A DNA stretch of 64,000 bases, from contig NC_056744.1 of the NCBI RefSeq assembly GCF_019279795.1, positions 1,510,101,976-1,510,165,975 on the forward strand, read 5' to 3'. The position numbers and the translations under genes are program-made. The notes under the pieces are model-generated. The model had not been told where the DNA came from, ran no database searches, and saw nothing but the letters and a program-made list of their open reading frames with translations. Source of the stretch: Protopterus annectens. Taxonomy: Eukaryota; Chordata; Ceratodontiformes; Protopteridae. Shown in pieces: positions 24,476 through 35,053 of the stretch; position 1 is the first letter of the stretch, and each line of letters starts with the position of its first letter.

Positions 24476-24989
24476 GATAACAGTGCAGCATGGGCCAATG
24501 TTGATGTAATGTGTGTATGTGTCTGTGTGAGCCCTAGGTGTTTGGTTCATGTGTGTGTGTCTGCATGCACACAGCTCCACCATGTGGCTGCCATATACGG
24601 GAGGTTATGTGACAGCCACAGAATGTACCTGCCAGGCTGTACAGATCATTTTCTGTGGCCACAGGCACGGAACCTTTGACTGGCAGGGGTGCTACGGACA
24701 GTATCGGGTATCAAGCCTGACTGGGTACTATCATCAGAGGCAGAGGTATGTCGACTGGACCCATGTTCCTCCTGGGACTGGCCAGAGCCACATGCACATG
24801 GTCTACTAGGACGGTCAATGGACAGGCCAGCCCCAGCATTGCTAGGGCTGGTACTGCCACTACAGGAGCGGCTGTGATCTGTGGGTCATCCTCTATGACT
24901 GCCAGCTGTTGATGTTGCTGGCATACGTCCGCGTCAACATCTCAACTGTCCCGCATGGTCCTGGCTCATGGAAAACACATTGTGGAGGG

Positions 24990-25553
24990 CATCTAATATT
25001 TCCCCCAATGTCTATCAATGACCTCGGTGTAATTACGGATGGCACCCGCAAGGTCATGGATACTGTCATTGATAGCGGTGTTATGGGCTCTCTGCGCCCT
25101 TAGTCCCTGTCTGGTGTACCATTCCATACATGCCTGTGCCTGCATTACAGCCTGGAACATAGCTGAGGTTGTAAGACCTGTTGGGGCATGTGTGCCAGGG
25201 GCAATATGACCAGCAGTGCTCCCATGAGAACCCCTGGACATCCACCTATGTGGTACCGTTCCAGAAATCTGGGTATGGCTGCTGTGAGGGGGATGCATGC
25301 GCCATGGATACTACATTATCCTGGTCAATGCCAACAGTATGCTGCCCCTTGGCTAAGGCCATTGGTGATGAGGGATGTATTGGCAGTATGACTGTGCGCA
25401 TAGATGGGGTGGAAAGCTGTGTACTGTTGATTGGTGGACCAATGACAGACCCTGTCAAACCTGCCTGTGCCACAATACATGTATCATCATCTCCACTATT
25501 TGTGGCAGTGACTTCAGCTTCCCTGCTGCATTCAGCCAACCCAACCTCAGCAC
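24990..25553 (-). pseudogene. Harbinger Myb-like gene 1, exon 3
   Basis: A strong acceptor (TCTTCCCCTCACAG at 25554-25567) opens a frame at 25553 that joins exon 2 in the same phase. The first frame (to about 25246) is Ser/Thr/Pro-rich (AECSREAEVTATNSGDDD). A shift near 25250-25300 leads to a second open frame ending at 24993 with a helical tail (MFQAVMQAQACMEWYTRQGL, HNTAINDSIHDLAGAIRNYTE) and a stop. Such helical C-termini are usual in Harbinger partner proteins. Further coding-like sequence may continue to about 24650, but frames are broken. The single frameshift makes this copy a likely pseudogene unless an intron was missed there. Confidence 0.6.
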
Positions 25554-25603
25554 CTGTGAGGGGAAGACAGGAAACACACTTTAAAATCTGTACATGATGT
25601 TAT

Positions 25604-25738
25604 CACACATGCACACATGCACACATAAACACATGCACACATGCACACATGCACACATGAACACATGAACACATGCACACATGCACACATGAACACATGA
25701 ACACATGCACACATACACACATGTACACATGCACACAA
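25604..25738. repeat. ACACATGC-type minisatellite
   Basis: About 135 bases of an 8-bp unit related to ACACATGC, with variants (ACACATGA, ACACATAA). It lies in the intron just upstream of exon 3 of Myb-like gene 1. The Cys-Val-His open stretches across it are artefacts of the repeat. Confidence 0.93.
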
Positions 25739-26403
25739 AACACTCCTCACTACAGCAGATACACACACACCAGCAATCCAAAAATACTCAATAGTGGTTG
25801 AAGGTGGGTGACAGTATCACAAGGCAAACAGTCACCTCACACATGTCAGCATGCAGAATAAGTTTTGTTCATGTCCATGCAGTGCGAGTGTAGACAGCCT
25901 TAGATAATAACAGTATACATGGCTGTGATGCATGTGTGTAGTTGTTCAATGATTGGCTACACCCTGGAACACAATGTGTATAAGGACACAACATTGCTAT
26001 GCAAGTATTATAAGCTCTGCAATGTCCTGTGCACCATCACTCACAGGTATACATACCATGGCTGCATGTGTTATCTGTGTGTCACATAGATTTCCATGTC
26101 TGATTACAGTGTCTGTGTCTGTAGCAGATAATTGTGGACACAGGTGTAGCACATGCATGCTATGTACACACACAGGATGAGTGGTGCATGTAGACGTGAT
26201 GGAATACCAATGCTCGACATGGCCATTGTACAGTGGTTATGGTGAGTGTGGGTCATATTCCAGACATTCCAGTGCCAGCCATGACATGGCATGCTACATG
26301 ACTACAACTTTAAACATCACACATACCCAATGTGTGTCATGTGACCTATACACTCAATAGCATTCCAGGACATATATGTGTCACTTTGTACAGAATGCGA
26401 CTG
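25739..26403. other. Intron-like CA/TG-rich sequence
   Basis: No coding signal or known repeat seen. It lies between exons 2 and 3 of Myb-like gene 1 and is best read as intron. Confidence 0.4.
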
Positions 26404-26588
26404 CTATGCATATTGTGTATAGTTGCATATGTTTGCACACGCACAACATGCGATGCATATTGTGTATAGGTGCATATGTTTGCACACACAACATGCTATG
26501 CATATTGTGTATAGGTGCATATGTTTGCACACACACAACATGCTATGCATGTTGTGTATAGGTGCATATATGTGCACACACACAACAC
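26404..26588. repeat. Tandem repeat, 45-47 bp unit, 4 copies
   Basis: Units beginning ATGCATATTGTGTATAG start near 26405, 26452, 26497 and 26544. Within each are GTGCATATGTTTGCACAC and an ACAACATGC motif. It lies in the putative intron of Myb-like gene 1. Confidence 0.9.
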
Positions 26589-27241
26589 TGAGGTGCAAAG
26601 CAATGACTGCTATGTGTAGTACTGTGGTCACTGTAACTGTATGGGGTGTAGTACCTTTAGCCATCATCATCATGCATCATGTGGTCACACAAGGCTACTA
26701 ATGTGTGCTAGACCACTGCCTAGTATGCTGTACCTGAACTGCAGTGCCGTGGCTACGTTCACAATTACACAGCCACTTTGTACATGGGTGTGTAAGGTGC
26801 CCAACAGGGAGCATTGCCTAACATGACTGTGTTATGTGTTGAAGAGTGTTGCACAGCCCCATGCTAGGCCTCTACCCCTCAGGTATATTATGTGGGCTGT
26901 GTGGATGACATGTGGGATACTGAAGTGTGACCTTACAGCGGGTGTCTGGTTACGCCATGTGTGGCATGTTGAGGAGTACTGCGTATGACAAACGTGTTAT
27001 GTTGTGTACATGTGTATCAACTATGCCTATCCAATGTGCAGTACGGTGTTGCCACAATTGTGTCTGATGCTCTGTGTATTGCATGTGATTGAGGCAGCTA
27101 CTGACATTACTGAGATGTGCAATGTCTCACAGCAAACATGCACAGCATGCGTTATGCGGAGGTGTGTTACGTGTACATGGCCTACACCTCACCTATGACA
27201 TGCACATTTCATTACCAATATTAAAGTTATAACACATTCAC

Positions 27242-27280
27242 CAGCATGGATCGTCTGCCCTGCTGTCACACCAGAGGGAC
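27242..27280 (-). pseudogene. Harbinger Myb-like gene 1, exon 2 (39 nt)
   Basis: A microexon of 13 codons between a good acceptor (ATATTCTTGCAG, ending at 27281) and a donor (CTG followed by GTGAAT, 27241 downward). It joins exon 1 and exon 3 in phase 1 on both sides with no stop. Phase agreement at four splice sites is the main evidence. Confidence 0.55.
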
Positions 27281-27510
27281 CTGCAAGAATATGAAATAGT
27301 TTGTCAGTGGCCACAACTGTGGCATTGCTACTGTGAGTTTGGTAAACTACAGTAGAACAACAGTCGACAGTCACAGGTGTAAAGATAATATTCCAAATAT
27401 CAGTATTGCACAACACTAGGCAGCACAACTGCTAAACACACAGTACACATCTCACATATGCATAATCTAACAATACAGGTAACAGTAGTCTACAGATAGG
27501 GCATGTTACC

Positions 27511-27937
27511 TGCACGCTCCATGTCAACATGCTGGGTGGCTCCAGCCTCCATGATGACACATGTCTGTTGCTGTTGCTGCTGTTGGCCAGGAGCCACCAA
27601 GCTTAGGAGCAGCTCCTCCACTCTGGTGAGGGGGGGGGTGAATGGCCACCCCACCACCTGTGGCAAGCTGTTGTCTATGGATATCAGAGGCACGCCACCG
27701 GACATGTCTAATTAAATCACTGCAGTGATGGCATACCTGCTCATATGTCCGGTTATGCATGCCTATGTCATTTACCCAATGAACAAGATCTTGCCACAGT
27801 GCAGTCCGCTCATGCTGGTGCTGGCTGGCCCTGGAAAACAGTAGGGAGCAGTGCTGCACCAGGCTGGGGTGGATTTCTTGTTCTTCCACTGCTGTATAGG
27901 ATGGGTTACGTTGATGGGTCATTACCCAGGAAGACAA
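27511..27937 (-). pseudogene. Harbinger-type Myb/SANT-like protein gene 1, exon 1
   Basis: The likely ATG is at 27922 (MTHQRNPSYTAVEEQEI). The N-terminal part is a Myb/SANT-like helix-turn-helix of the kind found in Harbinger partner proteins and NAIF1: LWQDLVHWVNDIGMHNRTYEQV and CSDLIRHVRWRASDIHRQQ, followed by TGGG. In autonomous Harbinger elements this protein binds the transposon ends and carries the transposase to the nucleus (family knowledge). A run of nine G near 27630 shifts the frame; the downstream frame continues LTRVEELLLSLVAPGQ, then a Gln run, then a donor (GTGCAG followed by GTAACA at 27510). Without that homopolymer shift the exon would join exons 2 and 3 in phase. The G-run could be a mutation or an assembly error. 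Confidence 0.68.
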
Positions 27938-28934
27938 TTAAACGATATGTGTGAGCAAGTCATGTGACACACTTAACATTCTACAGTACAGATATCACTT
28001 AACTGCCATATATAGCATCCGTTTGTCTGTCAGAGGATACACACATTCAATACCACATATCAGTGCTCAGGCCACAACTGGCTGACAGTGTCTGGCACAC
28101 TCTATATATCAAACCACTATACACCAGTACTCGGCACACTGTTTGTGACACAATGCACAACCTCGCCACGGGGGTATATATCAGGCTAATGCATAAAGAA
28201 AGATGTCATCCATTGCAATGAATGTAAAGTACAGTTACAGTATTACCAGTAAACCACCCTAGTCGTTGATGCCATACCCCTGCCTAACATATGTGCACAG
28301 TTGTTAATATAGGTGGCATACTGCTGTAACAGAGTGTACATGTTGCTAGATACACAGGCATACCCTGCAACACACATATGATTGCGGCCATGGTACAGGC
28401 ATCATTACACACACATCAGACATACATGCAACACACAAGTGTATGCCGACCCAGATGAGCTTTACCTGTGTACCATACAGTACCGTGTGCCACTACTTAC
28501 AAAACCTTATGCCTGAGGTATGTAATCTGTGCAGACTACAGGAAACACACAAGACAGTGTTTCCAAGCAATGTGAACATACAACATACTGTGCTGTTTAG
28601 GCCTACAGCTTCAGGTAGTACTACAGTTCATATGGAAGTTGGATTCACCAGCAGTAACACTTACTAAGCATACAAGTATTGCTTTTGCCTACAATGGGAC
28701 ACCACAGTCGTCCACAAGGAACTACATCACAATGTATGCCATCCTACTATGTCTGCATCACAATAACTGACACATCTTTCTTTGGCCTCACAACTAGGAC
28801 ACAAACTACCATGACAGAAACAACTTCACACTAAGCTATCACACCTTTACAGACCTTGCACAAATTCACCGTCTCACTCATTCTACCTCACATAGCAGGT
28901 ATTGTACTGAGTACATGTGTGTGTGCATCGTGTC
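27938..28934. other. No recognisable feature
   Basis: CA/TG-rich sequence upstream of Myb-like gene 1. A promoter or a Harbinger terminal repeat might be expected here, but none is recognisable by eye. Confidence 0.35.
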
Positions 28935-29560
28935 ATAGGTAGGTAATACTCTATTGGCCCTAAGGCCTAGAGCAGCCTAGCCATATGCTACCCTGGCCTT
29001 TGACACAGATGTAATTTGATTTCACTTGCCCCTGTCAACCGGAACCACAGAGGTGATTCCCTGGGTGTATTACCTATCTCCCAAACAATCATTTGAGGTA
29101 TTATGACAACTGCTAATGAGGAGCCTTGTTTGCTATTGATAGGTGGTTTATTCCAGAGTATGGCATATCTGTGAGATAGGAACCTATCCCTCCAGCATGT
29201 GCTGTTTAGTGGGCTGATGAGGTTTAGGGCCCTAGAGCATGTAGCCCAAAGGAATTGTGATATGTTGACATGGTGGTTGTCCAACAGCTATGGGTGTGAC
29301 ATACCTCTGTATGTCTGGCAGAGGTCACCTCTGGGTGGGCTGTATGCAACACAGTCTAGCTGTGGTTTTGTGAGTCAGTTTGCATAGGGCATCTGTTTGA
29401 GGCCAGTATTACTCTTTGTGAGGTATGCCTGTGGCCTTTCCACTTGCTGTAGTTGTCATGTGAGGTACATACCACATGGGGCATTGTGATGAGTAGAGAG
29501 GAACACTGACCTATATTTCCCTAGATGACACACCTTTTGTGATGACATGTACTACGTAGA
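28935..29560 (-). mobile_element. CR1 3' end (copy D)
   Basis: Minus-strand coding remains match the CR1 ORF2 C-terminus: CWRDRFLSHRYAILWNKPPI (about 29170) after a QYLTK-like helix region near 29430. The 3' UTR has the GGCTAGGCT block shared with copies A and B and ends in a short CCTACCTATG tail near 28940. It is 5'-truncated, as most CR1 copies are. Confidence 0.72.
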
Positions 29561-30138
29561 CAGATTACAAGACTAGTGTGGCACTGTGATTATCAAAGAG
29601 GCTGCTACTGTCCACCTGTGTCCCATGTTCTACATATAGATGTACATATAGGCACATATACAGCCCACCTTTCATGGTGGGGATATCAATTATGCGACAG
29701 TTGTGAGACATATGGTTATGTAATAATATTGCACAGTGTTGTGCAGAATGCATTTTGGTGTCCTCAGCCCATGTAGCTGTAGCAGGCCTCACTGGCTGTA
29801 ACACAGAAGATCTGACAAATCAGTCCCACAGTGTTTAACCACAACATGACATATACCAGCACTGCATGCTGTTTTCTATGCCACACACTACAACCTACAT
29901 AGATATTTGCACATAACAACCTTCAACAACATATATATGTCTACCCTTCACTAACAGTTGCAGTATGTCCTTTGCCCTATGCACATGTGCAGATACAAAT
30001 AGATACGTACTGCTGCCACATATGGATGATTCACAGTATGTAGAGTACTCTTCAGATACATATATCACATGCCAGCAAATACATATGTGTTACATACCTT
30101 ACCCTTTGTATTTCCCAGCTTTGTCTGTTGTTACTGTT
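29561..30138. other. No recognisable feature
   Basis: Mixed-composition sequence with TACATATA-type words; neither strand shows a supported gene or known repeat. Confidence 0.35.
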
Positions 30139-30282
30139 TATTTATTTTTTTTTTGGGGGGGGGGTTCTCTGTCTGTTGATGTTGCTCTTTGTTTTTCTGT
30201 GTCTGTCTGTTTCTGCCTCTTTGTCTCTGTCTCTGTCTCCCTCTCTCGCTCTCTCTCTTTCTTTCTCTCTGTTGCTGCAGAG
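30139..30282. repeat. Pyrimidine-rich tract with T, G and CT runs
   Basis: A T-run (30146-30154) is followed by about ten G, then about 110 bases dominated by TCTG, TCTC and TTTC repeats. Such homopurine-homopyrimidine tracts can form triplex DNA. Arg/Glu-rich and Ser/Leu-rich open stretches here are artefacts. Confidence 0.85.
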
Positions 30283-30726
30283 ATATTATTGCCTGCTTTT
30301 CTAGGTACCTGCATATGTGCATGTGATGGCCTCTGCACCAATTGGTGCCCACCATTTAGTAATTGCATGCAGCCTGCTGTGTGGTAATTGCAGTACTCAC
30401 TGTGATTACAGACCACTGCTATAAAATGCTAGGTTAGGTAGGCGTAGCCCTTTCAGTTTGCCAAGGTGGGGCCCATGCTTGTTTGCTCTGGACATCGTTG
30501 TGTCAGTCAGAAGGTTGGTATATATCTCATATCTGAAGCTAGGGTTGTAGCCAGTGATATGCATGTTGTACTGAAACCTGAATGTTGCTGCTTTCAGGAC
30601 ACTCTTCTCAGTGTGTAATTTTACTCACCCCTCCAAATGCTAACACAGGATACATGGGAGTATGTACTTTCTTTTCGAATTAGAGAATTAACTGCCATAC
30701 AAAAGTAGTTATTGCAATGTATTCCT

Positions 30727-31317
30727 ATGGCTTTCCTATTTTCCCTTTACATTCCCTCATGGTAATGCATGATATATTTATTTCAGCACCAAGTTATTGT
30801 ATATCTGCTGTGGCTTAGTGGTACTTCATGCAGTCTAGTGTGTCCAAGGTATGGGGTTCAAGACTGGTGGAGGTGTTTTATTTTGCTGCTGAGCAGAACA
30901 GGGGCCCTGCCATGCAGAGTGACTAAGGCACTTTTAAGCTGTTGTAAGCGGGTTTGTGCATGTTTGAGCGATGCTTAGCAATACTAAGCTAAGCGCACAC
31001 ATGCGCACACTGGTGCAAACCCACTAACTACTGTTTACAAGTGCTTACTCCCGCTAACCCCTGCGCTCATTTCTTTGAAAGAAAAGTAAATGGGGAGATA
31101 GGAAAGTGGTGAAAAAGGGGGCACAAAGAGGGGAAGACACTAGGGAAACCAGCTTGGTATGTGCAGGATGGGTGTAGGGAAGGTCCATAGCTGCCCATTT
31201 CTTTACCAGCAACAGCTGTGCATATGCAATAAATTAGGAGTGATATTTGAAACCTTCCTCTCCTGAGAGAGGGGTGAGGACAACAAAGTATGTTGTACTA
31301 CCAATTATAATTATCAG
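30727..31317 (+). mobile_element. 590-bp dispersed repeat with tRNA-like head (copy 1)
   Basis: The segment matches 32354-32941 almost end to end (591 and 588 bases). Near 30809 GGCTTAGTGGTACTTCATG resembles an A box, and GGGGTTCAAGACT (about 30855) a B box, so it looks tRNA-derived. The middle forms an imperfect inverted repeat (GCACTTTTAAGC about 30929 against GTTTACAAGTGC about 31033). The distal part includes GGGGAGATAGGAAAGTGG and ends at CCAATTATAATTATCAG. It is longer than a typical SINE and no coding region is seen. I do not recognise the family. Confidence 0.75.
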
Positions 31318-32353
31318 GCACATGCACTGTTTGTGAACTGCTATACTGTAATTAGTACGTTACTCACTTCTGAACAGTTTGTGGTTTGTTTGTGCTGACA
31401 TTAGCACAGGCTGCTCAGGACAACTGCACATATTTCAGTACTGAGTATGCCTACCTAGACACTTGGTTGTGCCTGAATACACGGGTATATAGTACTTTTG
31501 GGTATGGGTGCAGAACTGCAGAGAGCATTATTTATTGTTGTGTGATGTTTATCTTGCTGAACATACAGGGTTGCTGTGTACCTATTAGTCTATCAAGGCA
31601 AGTGGTCTGTCTGTGTAGCTCCCACCTGTGGACAGATCCAGATGGTAGACAGAGGTTAGCCTAGTATTCTTTGTCTGTGCACCACACCAGTCTTTTCAGC
31701 ACTTGAACAATGGCATTGTCACAGTTGGTTGCTAGCAGTGCATGGCTACATCCCTTGATATTTCTGTGTTGTACTCCTACATAAGGGCATGCTTGTGGAA
31801 CTCCTTCCAAAGCTATTTGCAGAGTGTGTAACAGCAGACAAGCTGATATGCCTGTGTGTTTATGACTCTGTCAGGCCTCAGATACTCTCAGGTATATATT
31901 TGAACAGCCTCAGGGAAAGGTACATATAAGTGAGATACACCTGTGATATATTATAGACATATTTCAGTTGAGACTTCGAGGGAATCGGAGCATATGTATT
32001 ACTACACCTTTTCTGACGTGCAAGCAGTGTCTAATCTCACTTATTGACATTATTCATTAAGTGTGATTCCCCACTCTTCTGCCTACTGTTAGTACATTTC
32101 AGAGGGAGTCAGAGGGGCACAGCTAACATTTGTTTACAAATCAAGGACATCCCTGTAAATCAGTCACAGTTGGGAGGTCTGGCCTCTGCCCTATTCAAAT
32201 ATGCCAGTGTTTATCCTGCTCTGATACTGTGTGTGGTTTGTAAGGTGCTACTGTAACATTATTTCCTACTAGAATGGCTGGTTCTCTTTTCACAGTCATG
32301 TCATGCAATTCCACAACACCTGCTGGTAAAGACCCACAGAACAAAATTTGTGT
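31318..32353. other. No recognisable feature between the two 590-bp repeats
   Basis: Single-copy-looking sequence; no coding, RNA or repeat signal that I can support. Confidence 0.35.
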
Positions 32354-32941
32354 TATGGCATTCCCATTTTCCTTTTACATTCCCTCATTGTAATGCATGA
32401 TATATTTATTTTAGCACCAAGTTGTTGTTTATCTGCTGGGGCTTAGTGGTACTTTATGCAGTGTAGTGTGTCCAAGGTCTGGGGTTCGAGACTGACAGAG
32501 GTGTTTTATTTTGCTGCTGAGCAGTACACGGGCCCTGTCATACAGAGTGACTAAGGCACTTTTAAGCAGTTGTAAGCGGGTTTGCGTGGGTTTGCGGGAC
32601 GCTTAGCAATGCTTAAGCACACACAAGCTCACACTCGCACACCCCCGCTAACTACTGCTTAAAAGTGCTTACTCCCGCTAACCCCCGCGCTAATTTATTT
32701 TAAAGAAAAGAAAATGGGGAGATAGGAAAGTGGTGAAAAAGGGGGCACAAAGAGGGAAAGACAGTAGGGAAACCAGCTCGGGATGTGCAGGACGGGTGTA
32801 GGGAAGGTCCGTAGCTGCCCATTTCTTTACCAGCAACAGCTGTGCATATGTTAAAAATTTGGTATGAAATTTGAAACCTTCCACCACTGGGAGAGGGGTG
32901 AGGACAACAGAGTATGTTGTACTGCCAATTATAATTATCAG
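32354..32941 (+). mobile_element. 590-bp dispersed repeat with tRNA-like head (copy 2)
   Basis: Same orientation as copy 1 and about 1.6 kb downstream. GGCTTAGTGGTACTTTATG and GGGGTTCGAGACT are closer to intact A and B boxes than in copy 1. The inverted repeat is better preserved: GCACTTTTAAGCAGTTGTAA (from 32568) against ACTACTGCTTAAAAGTGC (to about 32669). Flanks of the two copies differ, so they are two insertions and not a segmental duplication. Confidence 0.78.
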
Positions 32942-33313
32942 TTTACATGTCCAGAGACGTGTGCGAAATGGGCAGCTATGTATGGGGCGTAATTTTCTTG
33001 TGAGAATAGATTGCCCTTTTTTTTATTTTTATTTCAGGTGAAAGTGGAATGTGAGGTAGAGGAAGTAGGTATATTTGGGGAGGTAGGTTGGGGAGGTAAA
33101 CAGACAAGACAAACAAGACACATACAGGGGAGGAATATGACACATGGGGTGGGTGAACACAATTGACAGGGAAGGATGTTTGGAAATCGCAAGCCCATGA
33201 GCCCACAGATGGTAAAAGTGGAACTGAGATCCCCACCCATGGGCAGTCACCACTGCACCTACACAGCCCTGAGGGTGGCTGTGCTGGGGACTGCGTAGGA
33301 GAGGCAGGCTCAC
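32942..33313. other. Non-coding or intron-like, GC content rising to the right
   Basis: The left half is A/G-rich (GGAAGTAGGTATATTTGGGGAG). From about 33150 the composition becomes GC-rich and merges with the candidate exon. Open frames on the minus strand continue through it without recognisable motifs. Confidence 0.35.
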
Positions 33314-33556
33314 CCAAGAGTCGCACCACTCTCGCCTCGAGCAGGCATAGGGGATCAGTGACTGAACGCTGGATCTCCCTATGCACCACAGCCCGGACCC
33401 TTCGGAGGGTGAAAGGAGCCCATTCTCCGCCCATGCTTGCATGGGGGGACGAGCCCCATCCCCTGCAGCGCTTCCACCCGAAGGTGGTGCATGACCAACA
33501 GAGGAGGGGAGCCCGGGCTAGGCACCGGACCTGCTGGTGCCAGGTGCAACTGCCAG
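33314..33556 (-). pseudogene. Candidate exon 3 of Harbinger Myb-like gene 2
   Basis: On the minus strand a good acceptor (CTTGTCCCTCCTCAG, ending at 33557) and a near-consensus donor (CTTGG followed by GTGAGC at 33313) bound 243 nt, exactly 81 codons, open in phase 1. That is the phase in which exon 2 of this gene ends. The encoded part has a helical stretch FTLRRVRAVVHREIQRSV and LCLLEARVVRLLG. The segment lies in an unusually GC-rich block. A plus-strand frame (33163-33654) is also open over it, so coding strand is not certain; splice-site and phase agreement favour minus. Confidence 0.4.
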
Positions 33557-34527
33557 CTGAGGAGGGACAAGTGGGTCCACTGGGACCGGCATTCCCGTAC
33601 GTTCTGTGTTTAGGTGTGTTTAATTACAAGTTACACAACAGCATTCCAAATTAGTTGTAACAGCATGCAGCAATATTCCCATTAACCCAACACACCAGGG
33701 TTCCAACAGTTGAACAACAAGCATAACACATGCATATATTCCACTGCCGTGCAATATAGGCATAACACATGCATATATTGCATGACAGTGGACATTCCAA
33801 CAGCATGCAGGGATGATTGGTGGCAACAGGCCACCAAGAGTGTGGTGTTCGAACAGGGCACATGCATCAACGTACATGCAGATATTTATAGAACAATAGG
33901 ACATATGTCTCAACAAATATTATGAGATTAGACATACCCATTGAGGTGTGGAATTGCATTGTTTATGCACATACAGTAGGGTGTAAAAAGATACTTCCAT
34001 TAACATCTTATAAGTACTTTTACTCTATACTACATTCCTATTGACTGCAGGTGTATATCCCCTACATGTATTATTACCCTAGGCAAAGTGCATTACTTAT
34101 GTAATGGGTCTGGCTAGTTCATTATATACCTGACCTATATCTGACATACTAACTGTCCAAGATGCAGATGTTACTGCTACATACTTATATATTTTATTTA
34201 TATATCTGCATATCTGGATGTGTTCACGTGACATTTTCAGTTATATTTCTACAGAACCCTACATTTTGGGTAGCACACTCACATTTCTGGAGAACACATA
34301 AACAAGCTACGCATGTGCCAGATTAACCTATGCATGCCAGCCAAGAAGCAACTGTTGAGGACTGTATATATGCTTCACAACTACTGGCACTTCCTTCATC
34401 CACTTTATATGGGACTGCCCAACTGTGGGTTGACAGCACTTAATACAACAGTACTATTTATATGATGCAAGGGTACAGCTACATTTCAAAGTAAGTGACA
34501 CACACACACACACACTCCAAGTATTAT
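33557..34527. other. Intron-like, no recognisable feature
   Basis: A 21-base stretch GGCATAACACATGCATATATT occurs twice in near-identical form (about 33719 and 33758). Otherwise AT-rich with nothing supported. It lies between putative exons 2 and 3 of Myb-like gene 2. Confidence 0.4.
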
Positions 34528-34890
34528 ACCTTTATTAATTACATTACATTACATACTTTTCTTCAGGCTCTTTCATTTATTTGATATTACAGTGCATACA
34601 GCAGACTTATTCAAGACATATTAAACCTTTATTAATAGGTTACAACACTCTTTATCAGGCTCACTCATTTATTTTGTATAACAGTACATGCAGAGATATT
34701 TATTCTGGATGTTTTTTACCTTTATTAATGGGTTACTACACTCATGTTCTGGCTCTCTTACTTATTTTATATGACAGTACATGCAGAGACATTATTCAGG
34801 GCATTTTATGCCTTTATTATGGAGATACAACACTTTTTTTCCAGGCTCTCTCACCTATTTTAAATAACAATGCATGCAGAAGAATTACTA
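34528..34890. repeat. Tandem repeat, 91-97 bp unit, 4 copies
   Basis: Units beginning ACCTTTATTAAT start near 34528, 34625, 34718 and 34809, each with CAGGCTC or TGGCTC, a TTATTTT stretch and ACAGTACATGCAGA. The last unit abuts the donor site of exon 2 of Myb-like gene 2, on its intron side. Confidence 0.88.
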
Positions 34891-34892
34891 AC

Positions 34893-34961
34893 CTGCCTGG
34901 TGGTGCAGCCTTAGCAGACTCTCTGCATAGGCTTGCTGATTTTCAGCACGGTCACCTGCAG
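34893..34961 (-). pseudogene. Harbinger Myb-like gene 2, exon 2
   Basis: About 69 nt open on the minus strand, bounded by an acceptor (TTTACTCCACAG before 34961; an alternative AG six bases further in gives the same frame) and a donor (GGCAG followed by GTTAGT at 34892). It encodes AGDRAENQQAYAESLLRLHH, a helical stretch. It joins exon 1 in phase 1 and ends in phase 1. Confidence 0.6.
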
Positions 34962-35053
34962 CTGTGGAGTAAATGAAGGGATATTGAGACATTCCTATCC
35001 ATTATACAGACTAAATTAGCATGTCCAACATACTTCATTCCATGGCTACTTAC

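Noticed and set aside
24410-24679. Plus-strand Cys/Val-rich open frame
   Set aside because: It is generated by the (TG)n microsatellite.
25547-25781. Minus-strand Cys/Val/His repeat frames
   Set aside because: They come from the 8-bp ACACATGC minisatellite.
30131-30416. Arg/Glu-rich minus-strand frames
   Set aside because: They are products of the CT-rich tract.
33163-33654. Plus-strand 163-codon frame in the GC-rich block
   Set aside because: GC-rich sequence keeps several frames open; the minus strand has matching splice sites and phase, so the plus frame is less likely. This remains open to doubt.
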